Positions 17,672 through 26,205 of a stretch of 64,000 nucleotides of DNA are shown here, piece by piece. The position numbers were made by a program, and so were the translations under genes. This DNA is from Vibrio sp. SS-MA-C1-2 (lineage in GTDB: Bacteria > Pseudomonadota > Gammaproteobacteria > Enterobacterales > Vibrionaceae), in the NCBI RefSeq assembly GCF_021513135.1, contig NZ_CP090981.1, positions 1,612,001 to 1,676,000 on the forward strand. Reading direction: 5' to 3'. A model generated the notes under the pieces. The model was not told the DNA's origin, searched no databases, and was given only the letters and a program-made list of their open reading frames with translations. Within the stretch, counting starts at the first letter, position 1; every line of letters starts with the position of its first letter.

Positions 17672-17690
17672 TAATCTTGGAGAGATAACA

Positions 17691-19121
17691 GTGGCTAATA
17701 ATGCAGGTGAGTTTCCACGCGATACGTGGGGATCAAAATTAGGTTTCGTTATGGCAGCAGCAGGTTCTGCTGTTGGTTTAGGTAATATTTGGAAATTCCC
17801 ATACACCGCAGGTGAGAATGGTGGTGGTGCGTTTGTACTTATCTATCTTCTGTTTGTTATTTTCATCGGTTTCAGCGTTATGTTGACTGAATTTGCTATC
17901 GGTCGTAAGACACGTCTTTCTGCAGTAGGTGCTTTTAAGTCGCAAGACCGTCGTTGGGCATTTACCGGTGTGTTAGGGGTATTTAGTGGTCTATTAATTA
18001 TGGGCTTCTACCCGGTTGTTGGTGGTTGGGCAATTGCTTATATCTATAAAGTAGGTTCAGGCTTACTAAGCACGCCAGCTGCGATTGGTGATAGCTTTGG
18101 TAGCTTCATCTCTGATCCTGTACAACCGTTACTATGGATGGGATTATACCTTCTATTAAACATCTTTATTGTTATCCGTGGTATTTCTGGTGGTATTGAA
18201 AAAGCAGGTAAAGTGTTAATGCCTTTACTGTTCATTATCCTGATTATTGTTTCAGTGAAAGGACTTATGTTACCAGGTGCTGAGAAAGGTCTAGAATTCC
18301 TATTTAAGCCAGATTTCTCTAAAGTTGATAGTGGCGTTGTTCTAGCTGCATTAGGTCAGGCATTCTTCTCTCTGAGTCTTGGTATGGGTTGTATGATTAC
18401 TTACGGCTCTTATATTAAGAAGAAAGAGAATCTAGTTCAAACGACCGGAATGGTAACTGCAATGGATACTGGTGTTGCAATCCTTGCTGGTGTTGCAATG
18501 TTCCCTGCAATGTTTGCTTTCAACATGGAACCTGCTGCTGGTCCTGGTCTTGTTTTTGTTGTTGTCCCTCAGATATTTGCTGAAATGGGCGGCGTTGTCG
18601 GTATGTTGTTCGCTCTACTATTCTTCATTGGTTTGAGTGTTGCGGCATTAACGTCTTCGGTTTCTCTATTAGAAGTTGTGGTTTCTTATTTAATCGATGA
18701 GAAAAAGATGACGCGTAAAAAAGCAGTATTTACAGCAAGTGCGGTAATGGCTGTTCTTTGTATCTTCGCTTCACTTTCTATCGGTGGGCTAGGTCCTCAG
18801 TTATTCGGAACGGGTGCATTTGATGTATTTGACCTATTAACAGATAAGATCTTCTTAGCAATCGGCGGCATGTTAGTGTGTATCTACGCAGGTTGGAGAT
18901 TAAATCGTAAAGATCTTGAAAAAGAGATCACTAATGACGGCGAAGTATCTTTCCCATTATTTGGCCTTTGGTACACATTAGTTAAGTACATCATTCCTGT
19001 TGCTATCGCGATTGTTGCATTCGCAGGCATTCAGGGTGGATTTGAGAGTGGTAAAGGCGCAATCATGATGGTTGGTGTTGGTATTATCCTCTTCTTTGCT
19101 GTGATATCTAAAAAGCTATAA
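17691..19121 (+). CDS. Neurotransmitter:sodium symporter (NSS) family transporter
   Basis: This inner-membrane Na+-coupled transporter of the NSS/SNF family has 476 residues and about 11 to 12 membrane segments. The unwound TM1 substrate/sodium site 'AAAGSAVGLGNIWKFPY' (about residues 22-38) and 'GENGGGAF' are diagnostic. Bacterial members carry amino acids, and the substrate here is not predictable. The start is GTG 17691, supported by ggagag six bases upstream and by the N-terminus. A TyrR-like site lies about 70 bases upstream. Confidence 0.9.
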   Translation: MANNAGEFPRDTWGSKLGFVMAAAGSAVGLGNIWKFPYTAGENGGGAFVLIYLLFVIFIGFSVMLTEFAIGRKTRLSAVGAFKSQDRRWAFTGVLGVFSGLLIMGFYPVVGGWAIAYIYKVGSGLLSTPAAIGDSFGSFISDPVQPLLWMGLYLLLNIFIVIRGISGGIEKAGKVLMPLLFIILIIVSVKGLMLPGAEKGLEFLFKPDFSKVDSGVVLAALGQAFFSLSLGMGCMITYGSYIKKKENLVQTTGMVTAMDTGVAILAGVAMFPAMFAFNMEPAAGPGLVFVVVPQIFAEMGGVVGMLFALLFFIGLSVAALTSSVSLLEVVVSYLIDEKKMTRKKAVFTASAVMAVLCIFASLSIGGLGPQLFGTGAFDVFDLLTDKIFLAIGGMLVCIYAGWRLNRKDLEKEITNDGEVSFPLFGLWYTLVKYIIPVAIAIVAFAGIQGGFESGKGAIMMVGVGIILFFAVISKKL

Positions 19122-19155
19122 TTGAACAAATTTTTAGATTTTAAAATCGATTGAT

Positions 19156-19189
19156 AAAAGCCGCGGTGTTTAATCACACAGCGGCTTTT
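19156..19189 (+). terminator. Terminator of the NSS transporter gene
   Basis: The stem aaaagccgc / gcggctttt is perfect over 9 bp with a 16-base loop and T-rich tail, 35 bases after the stop codon. Confidence 0.8.
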
Positions 19190-19376
19190 CTATTTTCCAT
19201 TCATGCAAGTACACCTCCTTTCTTTGCTGCTCATTTATAAATTCCTGTTCTTTGCGAATATGTATTGTTTCAACGAGTCGTCGTCATCCACTTTAACTAC
19301 TTATTAATAAATCTTGATGGTAAAGAGGAAAATTATCTTATACTTTAATGAGTATGAGATTATAGAGATGTAAACG

Positions 19377-20321
19377 ATGAGTAATAATGATTTTGTCGAA
19401 ACAATTAATGATAAATTAGTGGTCGCTGTCACTTCTAGTGCTTTGTTTGACCAACGAGATGGTTCAGATATTTTTATTAATAATGGCACAGAAGCATTTG
19501 AAAAATATCAAGAAGAGAGAGTCGATACACCGCTTAAAGGTGGGCCGGCATTTAATTTTGTAAAAAAACTGCTCTCACTTAATCATCAACTTGGGAAAGA
19601 AGTTGTTGAAGTTGTGGTGTTATCGAAGAATTCAGTGAAAGCGGGACGTCGAGTCTTTCGTTCTATTGAACATTATAAATTACCAATTAGTCGAGCTGTC
19701 TTTCTTTCTGGTGGGGAGCCGCATGACTATATTCCTGCCTTCAATGTGTCACTCTTTTTATCAACGAACCGAACGAGTATTGATCTTGCTATAAATAAAG
19801 GTTTCCCAGCGGGTTTAGTGCTTAATTATGACCATATGGGTGACAGTAATGGTGATATATTGAAGCTAGCTTTTGATTTTGATGGTGTTGTTGTTGATGA
19901 TGAGTCTGAATCTGTATATAAAAAAGGTGATCTTGATAAATTTCAAAATTTTGAAACTAAAAATGCCAATATTTCACACTCTCCAGGTCCATTAGCGAAA
20001 TTTTTTAAACAGATATCTTGGATTCAGCAATTAGAATCACAAAAAGAGAGTGAAGATCCAAATTATAAAAAAGTTCTTAGAACATCGATCGTGACGGCTC
20101 GTGGGGCTCCAGCTCATGAGAGAGTGATTACGACGTTATACACTTGGGGGGTTTTTGCGGATGAAACATTTTTTCTTGCTGGTTTAAAGAAAGCAAGAAT
20201 ATTTGAAACCTTAAAACCAGATATGTTTTTTGATGATCAAATGGTACACCTTGATGCAGATGAACAAGGTTTAGCGCTGGTTCATATCCCTTATGGTATT
20301 GCGAATAATAAGGTGAAATAG
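19377..20321 (+). CDS. Cytosolic 5'-nucleotidase (cN-I type)
   Basis: The 314-residue protein resembles the cytosolic 5'-nucleotidase I family, which dephosphorylates nucleoside monophosphates. The segment 'LAFDFDGVVVDDESE' (about residues 162-176) carries the HAD-type Asp-x-Asp nucleophile pair. 'SIVTARGAPAHERVITTL' is the second conserved block, and 'DMFFDDQMVHLD' holds the C-terminal acidic metal ligands. No signal peptide is present, so it is cytoplasmic. It stands as a single gene. Confidence 0.83.
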   Translation: MSNNDFVETINDKLVVAVTSSALFDQRDGSDIFINNGTEAFEKYQEERVDTPLKGGPAFNFVKKLLSLNHQLGKEVVEVVVLSKNSVKAGRRVFRSIEHYKLPISRAVFLSGGEPHDYIPAFNVSLFLSTNRTSIDLAINKGFPAGLVLNYDHMGDSNGDILKLAFDFDGVVVDDESESVYKKGDLDKFQNFETKNANISHSPGPLAKFFKQISWIQQLESQKESEDPNYKKVLRTSIVTARGAPAHERVITTLYTWGVFADETFFLAGLKKARIFETLKPDMFFDDQMVHLDADEQGLALVHIPYGIANNKVK

Positions 20322-20547
20322 GCGTGTATTTCATTGGCGACTATTGAATATAATCTCATTAGAATAATATATATAATTCGTCTATGTATTATTCCTATTA
20401 AAAACCAGTTATTACTCTAAATTATAAGAATAATTACCTTATCAAATAATGACTTACTGTTATTTTATTTTCTTGATCTCTATGAGAAAAGTTTTATAGT
20501 ATTGAACTATACTGAGAGACTAGTTTGTTAAATAAAAGAGAGTAGTA

Positions 20548-20889
20548 ATGAACCTAACATTAGATTATGCATCTTTGGCAATACTGTTTATTGTTATCTT
20601 AATATTAGTTTATGGATTAATTGCCATTCATGATATCCCTTATGAATTAGCGAAGAAGCGTAATCATCCACATCAAGATGCAATCCATGTGGCAGGTTGG
20701 GTTAGTCTTTTTTTCCTTCATGCGATTTGGCCGTTTTTATGGATTTGGGCCATGCTTTATGATCCTGAAAAAGAGAACTGGGCTGGAAGTAAAAAAGGGA
20801 CAGATATTGACTCACAGCTATTAATACAAAAGCTTCTAAAACTAGAACAAAAGATAGAAAAATTAGAGCAACAGCAGGAGAGTAAATAA
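20548..20889 (+). CDS. DUF3302 small inner-membrane protein (YiaW/YibI-like), pair 1
   Basis: The 113-residue product has two hydrophobic segments (about residues 8-28 and 50-72). The strongly conserved core is 'IHDIPYELAKKRNHPHQDAI' followed by 'HVAGWVSLF', which identifies DUF3302, as in E. coli YiaW and YibI. The tail is charged and forms a likely coiled coil ('KLLKLEQKIEKLEQQQ'). Its TAA stop overlaps the ATG of the HlyD-type gene by one base (TAATG), so the two are translationally coupled. Function is unknown, and the family always sits beside an HlyD-like gene in the cases known to me. Confidence 0.85.
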   Translation: MNLTLDYASLAILFIVILILVYGLIAIHDIPYELAKKRNHPHQDAIHVAGWVSLFFLHAIWPFLWIWAMLYDPEKENWAGSKKGTDIDSQLLIQKLLKLEQKIEKLEQQQESK

Positions 20890-21884
20890 TGGAGACACTC
20901 ATTACACTTAGTTATGTTGCTCTTTGTGTTATTGTCTTTCGCGTGTTTAAGGTGCCAAAAAATCGTTGGACCTTAACCACGGCGGTTGTTATTGGCGCTT
21001 TTTTGCTTGGCTGGATTTTCTTGTATATGGCAATGTATCAACCAGTCTCTCGTTTAGCTCGAGTAGTGGGTGTCACGACACCGATTACCTCTGAGGTGAG
21101 AGGGTTAGTGACGGATGTCTATATCAAAGGTAATGAACCGCTTAAGAAGGGGGATCCACTCTATTTAATTGATCCTACACCTTTTAAAGCCGCGCTAGAC
21201 AGTACAAAAGCTGATATCTTAAAAGTAGATGCTGAAATTAAATATGCCAAAACAGAATTAGCTCGTTACCAGAACTTGAATAAAACGGACTTTGCGTCAC
21301 AAGAATCAGTTGATAATATTACCAATCAACTTGATGAAGCCTTGGCTCAACGTGCATCTTTATTAGCTCAGCAACAGAGTGATCAATTTAATTTGGATTC
21401 AACGGTTGTACGAGCACCTACAGATGGTTACGTTTCTCAAATGTTATTACGACCAGGAATGAAAAGTCGTTCAGTACCATTTCAAGGTAACTTAACTTTT
21501 GTTCATGATGAAGATAAGATTATTTTTGCGGCATTTAAACAATCACCTGCAAGATATTTAAAAGTTGGCTATCCGGCTGAAATTACCTTTGCGACCATCC
21601 CTGGTCATGCTTACAAAGCAAAAGTGACTCAAATTAATGATATATTTTCTCAAGGCTCAGTGTCGGCGAGTGGGCACTTAATTGATCCTTTAATGTTGCA
21701 ACAAGAAGGACGTATTTTAGTTCGCGTTGAAATTGACCAGCCTGAATTATTGAAGGGGATGCCAATACCTATTGGAACTGATGCCCATGTTGCCGTTTAT
21801 TCTCCACATTGGGAGATGTTCTCGATTATTCGTAAAGTTATTTTACGTATGCAGAGTTGGCATAATTGGTTATTTGAAGGGTAA
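20889..21884 (+). CDS. HlyD-type membrane fusion protein (YiaV/YibH-like), pair 1
   Basis: This 331-residue periplasmic adaptor is anchored by N-terminal membrane segments (about 3-20 and 28-50). It has a split lipoyl/barrel region ('TSEVRGLVTDVYIKGNEPLK' and 'VVRAPTDGYVSQMLLRPG') around a coiled-coil hairpin. Such adaptors link an inner-membrane pump to an outer-membrane channel. Neither lies in this operon. The C-terminal 'IIRKVILRMQSW' is shared with the other two HlyD-like proteins nearby. A truncated ERIC-like repeat starts at the stop codon. Confidence 0.87.
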   Translation: METLITLSYVALCVIVFRVFKVPKNRWTLTTAVVIGAFLLGWIFLYMAMYQPVSRLARVVGVTTPITSEVRGLVTDVYIKGNEPLKKGDPLYLIDPTPFKAALDSTKADILKVDAEIKYAKTELARYQNLNKTDFASQESVDNITNQLDEALAQRASLLAQQQSDQFNLDSTVVRAPTDGYVSQMLLRPGMKSRSVPFQGNLTFVHDEDKIIFAAFKQSPARYLKVGYPAEITFATIPGHAYKAKVTQINDIFSQGSVSASGHLIDPLMLQQEGRILVRVEIDQPELLKGMPIPIGTDAHVAVYSPHWEMFSIIRKVILRMQSWHNWLFEG

Positions 21885-21963
21885 TATATCTAAAATAATT
21901 GGAGTTGCTAGTGGGCGGACGAATGCTGCCAACAACCTAGCAGCTTCAAGTATGAAGGGTACA
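21884..21963 (-). repeat. ERIC-like element lacking its central hairpin
   Basis: In minus orientation the right arm 'aattggagttgctagtgggc' passes directly to the left arm 'gaatgctgccaacaacctag' and 'cttcaagtatgaagggt', so the central ~45 bases are missing. It begins at the stop codon of the HlyD-like gene. Confidence 0.7.
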
Positions 21964-22003
21964 GAATAAGAATGTAGCCAACAGTTTCAAATTATCTTAG
22001 TAT

Positions 22004-22045
22004 AAAGCCGGTATTGATTGTAATGATCAGTATCGGCTTTCTATT
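22004..22045 (+). terminator. Terminator after HlyD pair 1
   Basis: The stem aaagccg / cggcttt (22004-22010 and 22034-22040) is extended by imperfect inner pairs and followed by ctatttt. It would end the pair-1 operon. No gene is seen from here to 22307. Confidence 0.6.
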
Positions 22046-22307
22046 TTATGTTCATAAAATCCACGCTATATATATAAATAAAATGCGTTGAAATATTTTG
22101 TTATAACTTTTATTTATTAACCAGTATTTTTACTAGCTCCCTCTTGTTCATATTTTGATTAGACTACACTTATCGATTTCTTATTGTTTTATATTGGAAT
22201 TATTTCGTATTTGAATTATTTAATATTGTAATAAAATTAAAAGATAAGATATTTTTACTATTGATTAGCATTTTACATACCCTCTAATCATTACAAACAA
22301 GAAGGGA

Positions 22308-22437
22308 TATATACTCGTCTTACTTGAAGTTGCTAGGTTGTTGTCTGTGTTCGTTCGCCTTAATTATATAGTCTATCTATACTCATGGGGCCTAACTCAC
22401 TTGCCGCCTACTAGCAACTCCAATTATTTTGCGTATA
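22308..22437 (+). repeat. ERIC-like imperfect palindrome, full-length but diverged copy
   Basis: Both arms and the central region are recognisable, although the left hairpin arm has 'gccttaat' in place of 'gccccaat'. It ends 32 bases before the next gene, so it lies in the leader of pair 2. Confidence 0.7.
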
Positions 22438-22469
22438 TGGTCAATATGTTATGCAAATAAGGACAATAA

Positions 22470-22787
22470 ATGAGTTTAATTTCTATGCCCTTCGTTGGTA
22501 CTGGTTTTGATACTGGATTACATGTGGTGGCTGGCGTGGTATTGATCGCAACTGTCGCTGCGATAGGTATCGGTTTTTGGCGTTTTCACGAGTATCCGAT
22601 CCATAAAGCAAACCAGAAAGGACATCAACAGATTGCACTGATCACTACTTTAACTTGGATTGGTTTTATATGGCATTGGGTTTGGGTTATTGCCGTTATT
22701 GTGGCATTGGTGGACGCAAAAGAGTTAGTGATCCGTTTTCGTGATATTTGGCATGCAGAGAATAAAAAAGAGGACAAATCATGTTAG
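22470..22787 (+). CDS. Small inner-membrane protein, distant DUF3302-like partner of HlyD pair 2
   Basis: The 105-residue product has two or three hydrophobic segments (about 16-36, 52-72 and 72-85). It is not clearly DUF3302, but 'FHEYPIHKANQKGHQQIA' lines up with the DUF3302 core 'IHDIPYELAKKRNHPHQDAI': His-acid-x-Pro, a basic stretch, then His-Gln-x-Ala/Ile and Trp-rich helices. Its end overlaps the next HlyD-like gene by 7 bases, which supports the same role as in pairs 1 and 3. The homology is my inference. Confidence 0.65.
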   Translation: MSLISMPFVGTGFDTGLHVVAGVVLIATVAAIGIGFWRFHEYPIHKANQKGHQQIALITTLTWIGFIWHWVWVIAVIVALVDAKELVIRFRDIWHAENKKEDKSC

Positions 22788-24004
22788 AAGGTTTAGCTGT
22801 TTGGGCTCTGTTTATTTACTTACTGCGTTTAGTTGGTGTTCCATGGAATGCCCCTTTTAAAGCTTTTGCTTATATTGGTGGTGGTTCATGGTTGGCTTTT
22901 GTTTGGATTGGTTTAATTACTTGGGCTCCGATGGATTTAAGCGGTGGATCGATTGTTCAATCGCCACATATTCAATTAAGACCAGGTTCTACACAAGTGG
23001 TTGGTAATGTTGACCATGTTTATATTAATCCGAATCAAAAGGTAGAAAAAGGGCAATTAATTTACAGCCTAGATGACCATGTTTATCAAATTGCAGTCGA
23101 TAAAACTAAAGCACAACTTTCTGTTGCTAAATCGGCTTATTTAACGGCAAAAGAAGATAAATTAATTGCGATAACGGATCATCAATTGGCGTTAAAAGAT
23201 GTAGATATTAATCGCAGTCAAATTATTTCAGCAAAAGAAGATTTAACCTGGAAAGAAGCAACGCTGAAACGTTATCATGATCAAAATAGCGCCTCTAAAC
23301 ACTCAATAACAGAGAGTCTGCTTGATGAGCAAGACACATTAGTTGAGAAGTCAGCCAGTGAGTTAAATACCCTTCAAGTTAAAGAACAGCGTAGTAAAGT
23401 TGTTGCTGAACAGAAGAAACTAGCAATAGATAAAGCTGAGTTAGCTATTGAGACTCGTCAAGCTGAAATGGAGCAAGCTAAATCAAATTATGAACAAGCG
23501 CTTTGGAATCTATCGCAAACTAAAGTTTATGCGCCAACTGATGGTTATGTCACAAACTTTACTTTACGTCCTGGTCAATATGTGGGTGTCGTACCTCGTA
23601 TGCAGATGTATACCAATGAAAAGTATGTACTAATGCGAGTCAATCATCAAGCGATTCGAAATGTAAAAGTAGGGCAAGCGGCTGAGTTTGCTACCGCCGT
23701 TTACCCAGGCAAGATTTTCTCGGCAGAAGTTGAAGGAATTATTGAAGCAACAGGCGAATCTCAAGCGAGTTTGTTAGCAAGAGAGACTTCTGTTCGAACA
23801 ACGACCGGACAAAACTTAATGAATAAACATCACTTTGTTCGCTTAAAGATTAATGAAGATAGCCAACATGATATCCCTGTTGGTTCTGTCGGTTTAGCTT
23901 GGGTTGCCGCAGAAAAACCAATAGGGTTCTTAGATTTTCTTAATGTCATTCGAGGAATAATCATTCGAATGAAGTCGCAGATATACTATATTTATTCGCT
24001 GTAA
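22781..24004 (+). CDS. HlyD-type membrane fusion protein, pair 2
   Basis: This 407-residue adaptor protein has N-terminal membrane segments (about 2-18 and 28-48), a barrel/lipoyl half at about 65-100 ('VVGNVDHVYINPNQKVEKGQ'), and a long Lys/Glu/Ala-rich coiled coil (about 105-245). The second lipoyl half 'VYAPTDGYVTNFTLRPGQY' and a beta-barrel domain follow. The C-terminus 'VIRGIIIRMKS' matches the short terminal motif of the other two copies. The coiled coil is longer than in pair 1. Confidence 0.86.
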   Translation: MLEGLAVWALFIYLLRLVGVPWNAPFKAFAYIGGGSWLAFVWIGLITWAPMDLSGGSIVQSPHIQLRPGSTQVVGNVDHVYINPNQKVEKGQLIYSLDDHVYQIAVDKTKAQLSVAKSAYLTAKEDKLIAITDHQLALKDVDINRSQIISAKEDLTWKEATLKRYHDQNSASKHSITESLLDEQDTLVEKSASELNTLQVKEQRSKVVAEQKKLAIDKAELAIETRQAEMEQAKSNYEQALWNLSQTKVYAPTDGYVTNFTLRPGQYVGVVPRMQMYTNEKYVLMRVNHQAIRNVKVGQAAEFATAVYPGKIFSAEVEGIIEATGESQASLLARETSVRTTTGQNLMNKHHFVRLKINEDSQHDIPVGSVGLAWVAAEKPIGFLDFLNVIRGIIIRMKSQIYYIYSL

Positions 24005-24047
24005 TTTGTTTATTTTAAATATTATCGCTAAAGCTTGCTCCCAAAAA

Positions 24048-24133
24048 CATTGAAATTGCTCGTAGGCGAAAAGTGGATAAGCCCCAATCATATATACCTT
24101 AAGGGTAGGGTATATATGATTGGGGCTTTTTTT
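24048..24133. repeat. ERIC-like remnant turned into a hairpin
   Basis: The segment 'gaaattgctcgtaggcgaaa' resembles the right arm of the ERIC-like family in minus orientation, and 'gccccaatcatatata' is the family's hairpin arm. The second arm is now its exact complement, so the remnant forms a terminator. Confidence 0.45.
24079..24133 (+). terminator. Perfect 20-bp stem terminator after HlyD pair 2
   Basis: The arms at 24079-24098 (aagccccaatcatatatacc) and 24109-24128 are exact reverse complements with a 10-base loop. A run of T follows to 24131. The T-run overlaps the stop end of the convergent AraC-type gene. Confidence 0.85.
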
Positions 24134-25136
24134 AGTTTAATGACTTTACAAATTGAACTGCCGTTATCCCTCGATATTTTTTAAACATCTGATTGAAGCT
24201 CGCCACATTGCTATAGCCTAATAAAACAGCAGTATCTTCAATCGATATAGAATCTGTTAATAATTTTACTGCTTTATTACTTAATACAAATCCGCATATC
24301 TCTGAGAAGTTGTGGCCATATTTAAAAAAGCGGCGTTGTAATTGTTGAGTGGATATACCCAGTAATTCAGCGACTTTTGATAAGGTGGGTAATCCAAAAT
24401 GACATGAGTAATTTATCAGTTCATAGGCTATTTTGGTGTCATCATCAGGTTGAGGCATATTGAGAAAATTATCTAAATCATCAAAGGTTAAAGACAAATT
24501 TTGTTTATTATCCTGACTGTGTTGTTTTAATATTGTTCGTACATTTGAATGAAACCAAATTTCAGTTTGATGATGGTTCCATTCAATATCACAGTTAAAA
24601 TACTCTTGATAAAGGGCACTATTACGGGATCCTGAAAACATAATTCGCATTGGAGTAAATTTATTTCCTAAGTACATTTTCAATATCGAGTTCATAAAAA
24701 CAGCAACACGAATACTATCATGGACAGTCAGTTCTCCTGAGTTATATCGATTTTTATAACACCATTTGGTAATAGAACCTGTGGGGCTGGCAATCCAAGT
24801 TGAACCAGATTGAATATTAGCCATTCCAAAGTTTACTTTGCGGATTGTTGACATTAAGTCATGACTTGAAAACATCCAGCGTCCGATTGGATCAAGCTGT
24901 CCTACCTTAAATGTCGTTACCGCTTTAAGCATAAAATCAGGATCTTGAGTTTGTAATTCTAGCTCTCTATATAACTTAAAAACCTCGGAAACAGGCAATA
25001 AATTCATTGGATTCTTAAGTGCAGATAAGGGAATACTTTCTGGAGATGTGTGTGGGTAGTTTTTATTTTGGATGACATTCTGATAAAGATTGAACAAACC
25101 ATTTGCTCGAATAAAATAGGAATGATTTTTAGTCAT
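24132..25136 (-). CDS. AraC family transcriptional regulator
   Basis: The 334-residue protein has an N-terminal domain of the 'arabinose-binding AraC' type seen in OruR/ArgR-like regulators (about 15-210, 'PLSALKNPMNLLPVSEVFKL', 'DPIGRWMFSS'). A C-terminal double HTH spans about 235-330 ('VAELLGISTQQLQRRFFKYG', 'VAVLLGYSNVASFNQMFKKY'-like). It sits between HlyD pairs 2 and 3 on the opposite strand and may control them; this is positional inference. Confidence 0.85.
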   Translation of the reverse strand: MTKNHSYFIRANGLFNLYQNVIQNKNYPHTSPESIPLSALKNPMNLLPVSEVFKLYRELELQTQDPDFMLKAVTTFKVGQLDPIGRWMFSSHDLMSTIRKVNFGMANIQSGSTWIASPTGSITKWCYKNRYNSGELTVHDSIRVAVFMNSILKMYLGNKFTPMRIMFSGSRNSALYQEYFNCDIEWNHHQTEIWFHSNVRTILKQHSQDNKQNLSLTFDDLDNFLNMPQPDDDTKIAYELINYSCHFGLPTLSKVAELLGISTQQLQRRFFKYGHNFSEICGFVLSNKAVKLLTDSISIEDTAVLLGYSNVASFNQMFKKYRGITAVQFVKSLN

Positions 25137-25327
25137 GATTGAATTTCCCAGCTAATTATTTATCAAATTATTTTGCTTATATAACCTATTGTTTTATTAA
25201 TTATATCAAAAATCAACTAAAAGTGATGTAATTAATCAGTTTTAGAGTTATTTGAATTTTTGATGTTAATCTTCATCGCATCATTAATAACGGTGATAGA
25301 CCGTATCAGATACTTGTATGAGGAGAT

Positions 25328-25678
25328 GTGATTTTAAACATTTTACTTGCTTTACCAATATTAACTCTTTACCTATTGATTATTTTTACATTTGGAGAGC
25401 GCCCGAGTAGATTGCAGTTCGCTATTGAAGTTGCATTGATTTTATGGAGTTTTATTAGTGCTTTATGCTTGAAATCCATGAAAACAGAATTATTAATGAT
25501 TAGTCTGTTAATTATTGTTTTCTTTTATAAGTTGGCTCTTTTTTATCGATATCATTTATTTATTAATAATGAACTAATGTTACTTATAATTGGTTTTTTT
25601 ATTCTATTATCAATGACTTTAGTGAATTTTGTTATGCGGTTATTTAGTTATGTCAATGCTAATAATGATACGCCATAA
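25328..25678 (+). CDS. Small hydrophobic membrane protein of unknown function
   Basis: The 116-residue product is almost wholly hydrophobic with about four membrane segments (near 2-20, 28-45, 50-72 and 80-105). The start is uncertain: the open frame begins at GTG 25328, only two bases after an aggag, and no ATG is near. The next codon ATT at 25331 has better spacing. It is followed by a diverged ERIC-like repeat. No family was recognised. Confidence 0.5.
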   Translation: MILNILLALPILTLYLLIIFTFGERPSRLQFAIEVALILWSFISALCLKSMKTELLMISLLIIVFFYKLALFYRYHLFINNELMLLIIGFFILLSMTLVNFVMRLFSYVNANNDTP

Positions 25679-25684
25679 GAAGAA

Positions 25685-25800
25685 CGTATATCTGAAATAA
25701 ATCAGTGCAGGTAGACGGCAAGTGAGTAGGCTCTTATGAGAATAGATTTGAGCGAATAACCACCGTCAACAACGACGCAGATTCAAGCATGAAGAGTATA
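25685..25800 (-). repeat. ERIC-like element, strongly diverged copy
   Basis: In minus orientation, 'gtagacggcaagtgagtagg', 'ctcttatgagaatag', 'gagcgaataaccaccgtcaa' and 'attcaagcatgaagagtata' match the order of family blocks with many changes. It lies before HlyD pair 3. Confidence 0.6.
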
Positions 25801-25857
25801 GATAAGTCATTGTTTTCAACTATAGTTAAAAGAATTGAATAAAGGAGTAATTTTCAA

Positions 25858-26205
25858 ATGTTAGATTATATTGCACTGGGGCTCTTAATTTTTGTTGTCT
25901 TAGTGATCTTTTATGGTGTGATTGTGATTCATGATATTCCTTATGAGATATCGAAGGAGCGAAATCATCCTCATCAAGATGCGATACATGTTGCTGGCTG
26001 GGTAAGTTTATTTACTCTTCATGCGCTATGGCCTTTTTTATGGATTTGGGCGACGTTATGGCGAGAAGATCGTGGTTGGGGTTTTCAAAAAATAGAAGAA
26101 GAGCAACATGATCAACAACATAAGTTAGAAATAATGTCAGTGAAACTGGATAAGTTACAGGCTGAAATTGAGTTATTAAAGAAAAACAGATCAGGAGACT
26201 TGTAA
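25858..26205 (+). CDS. DUF3302 small inner-membrane protein (YiaW/YibI-like), pair 3
   Basis: This 115-residue protein is a close paralogue of the pair-1 protein. The core 'IHDIPYEISKERNHPHQDAI' and 'HVAGWVSLFTLHALWPFLWI' is nearly identical, while the N-terminal segment and the coiled-coil tail differ. The stop and the next start overlap as TAATG, exactly as in pair 1. It is followed by the third HlyD-like gene. Confidence 0.86.
   Translation: MLDYIALGLLIFVVLVIFYGVIVIHDIPYEISKERNHPHQDAIHVAGWVSLFTLHALWPFLWIWATLWREDRGWGFQKIEEEQHDQQHKLEIMSVKLDKLQAEIELLKKNRSGDL

Larger units (their letters stand above)
17073..17690. other. Gene-free AT-rich region before the NSS transporter
   Basis: No convincing protein gene lies here. 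The region holds a strong terminator with no gene directly before it (17316-17344), a TyrR-like sequence (17604-17621) and a 9-bp tandem repeat (17642-17671). A small RNA ending at the terminator is possible. Confidence 0.4.
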
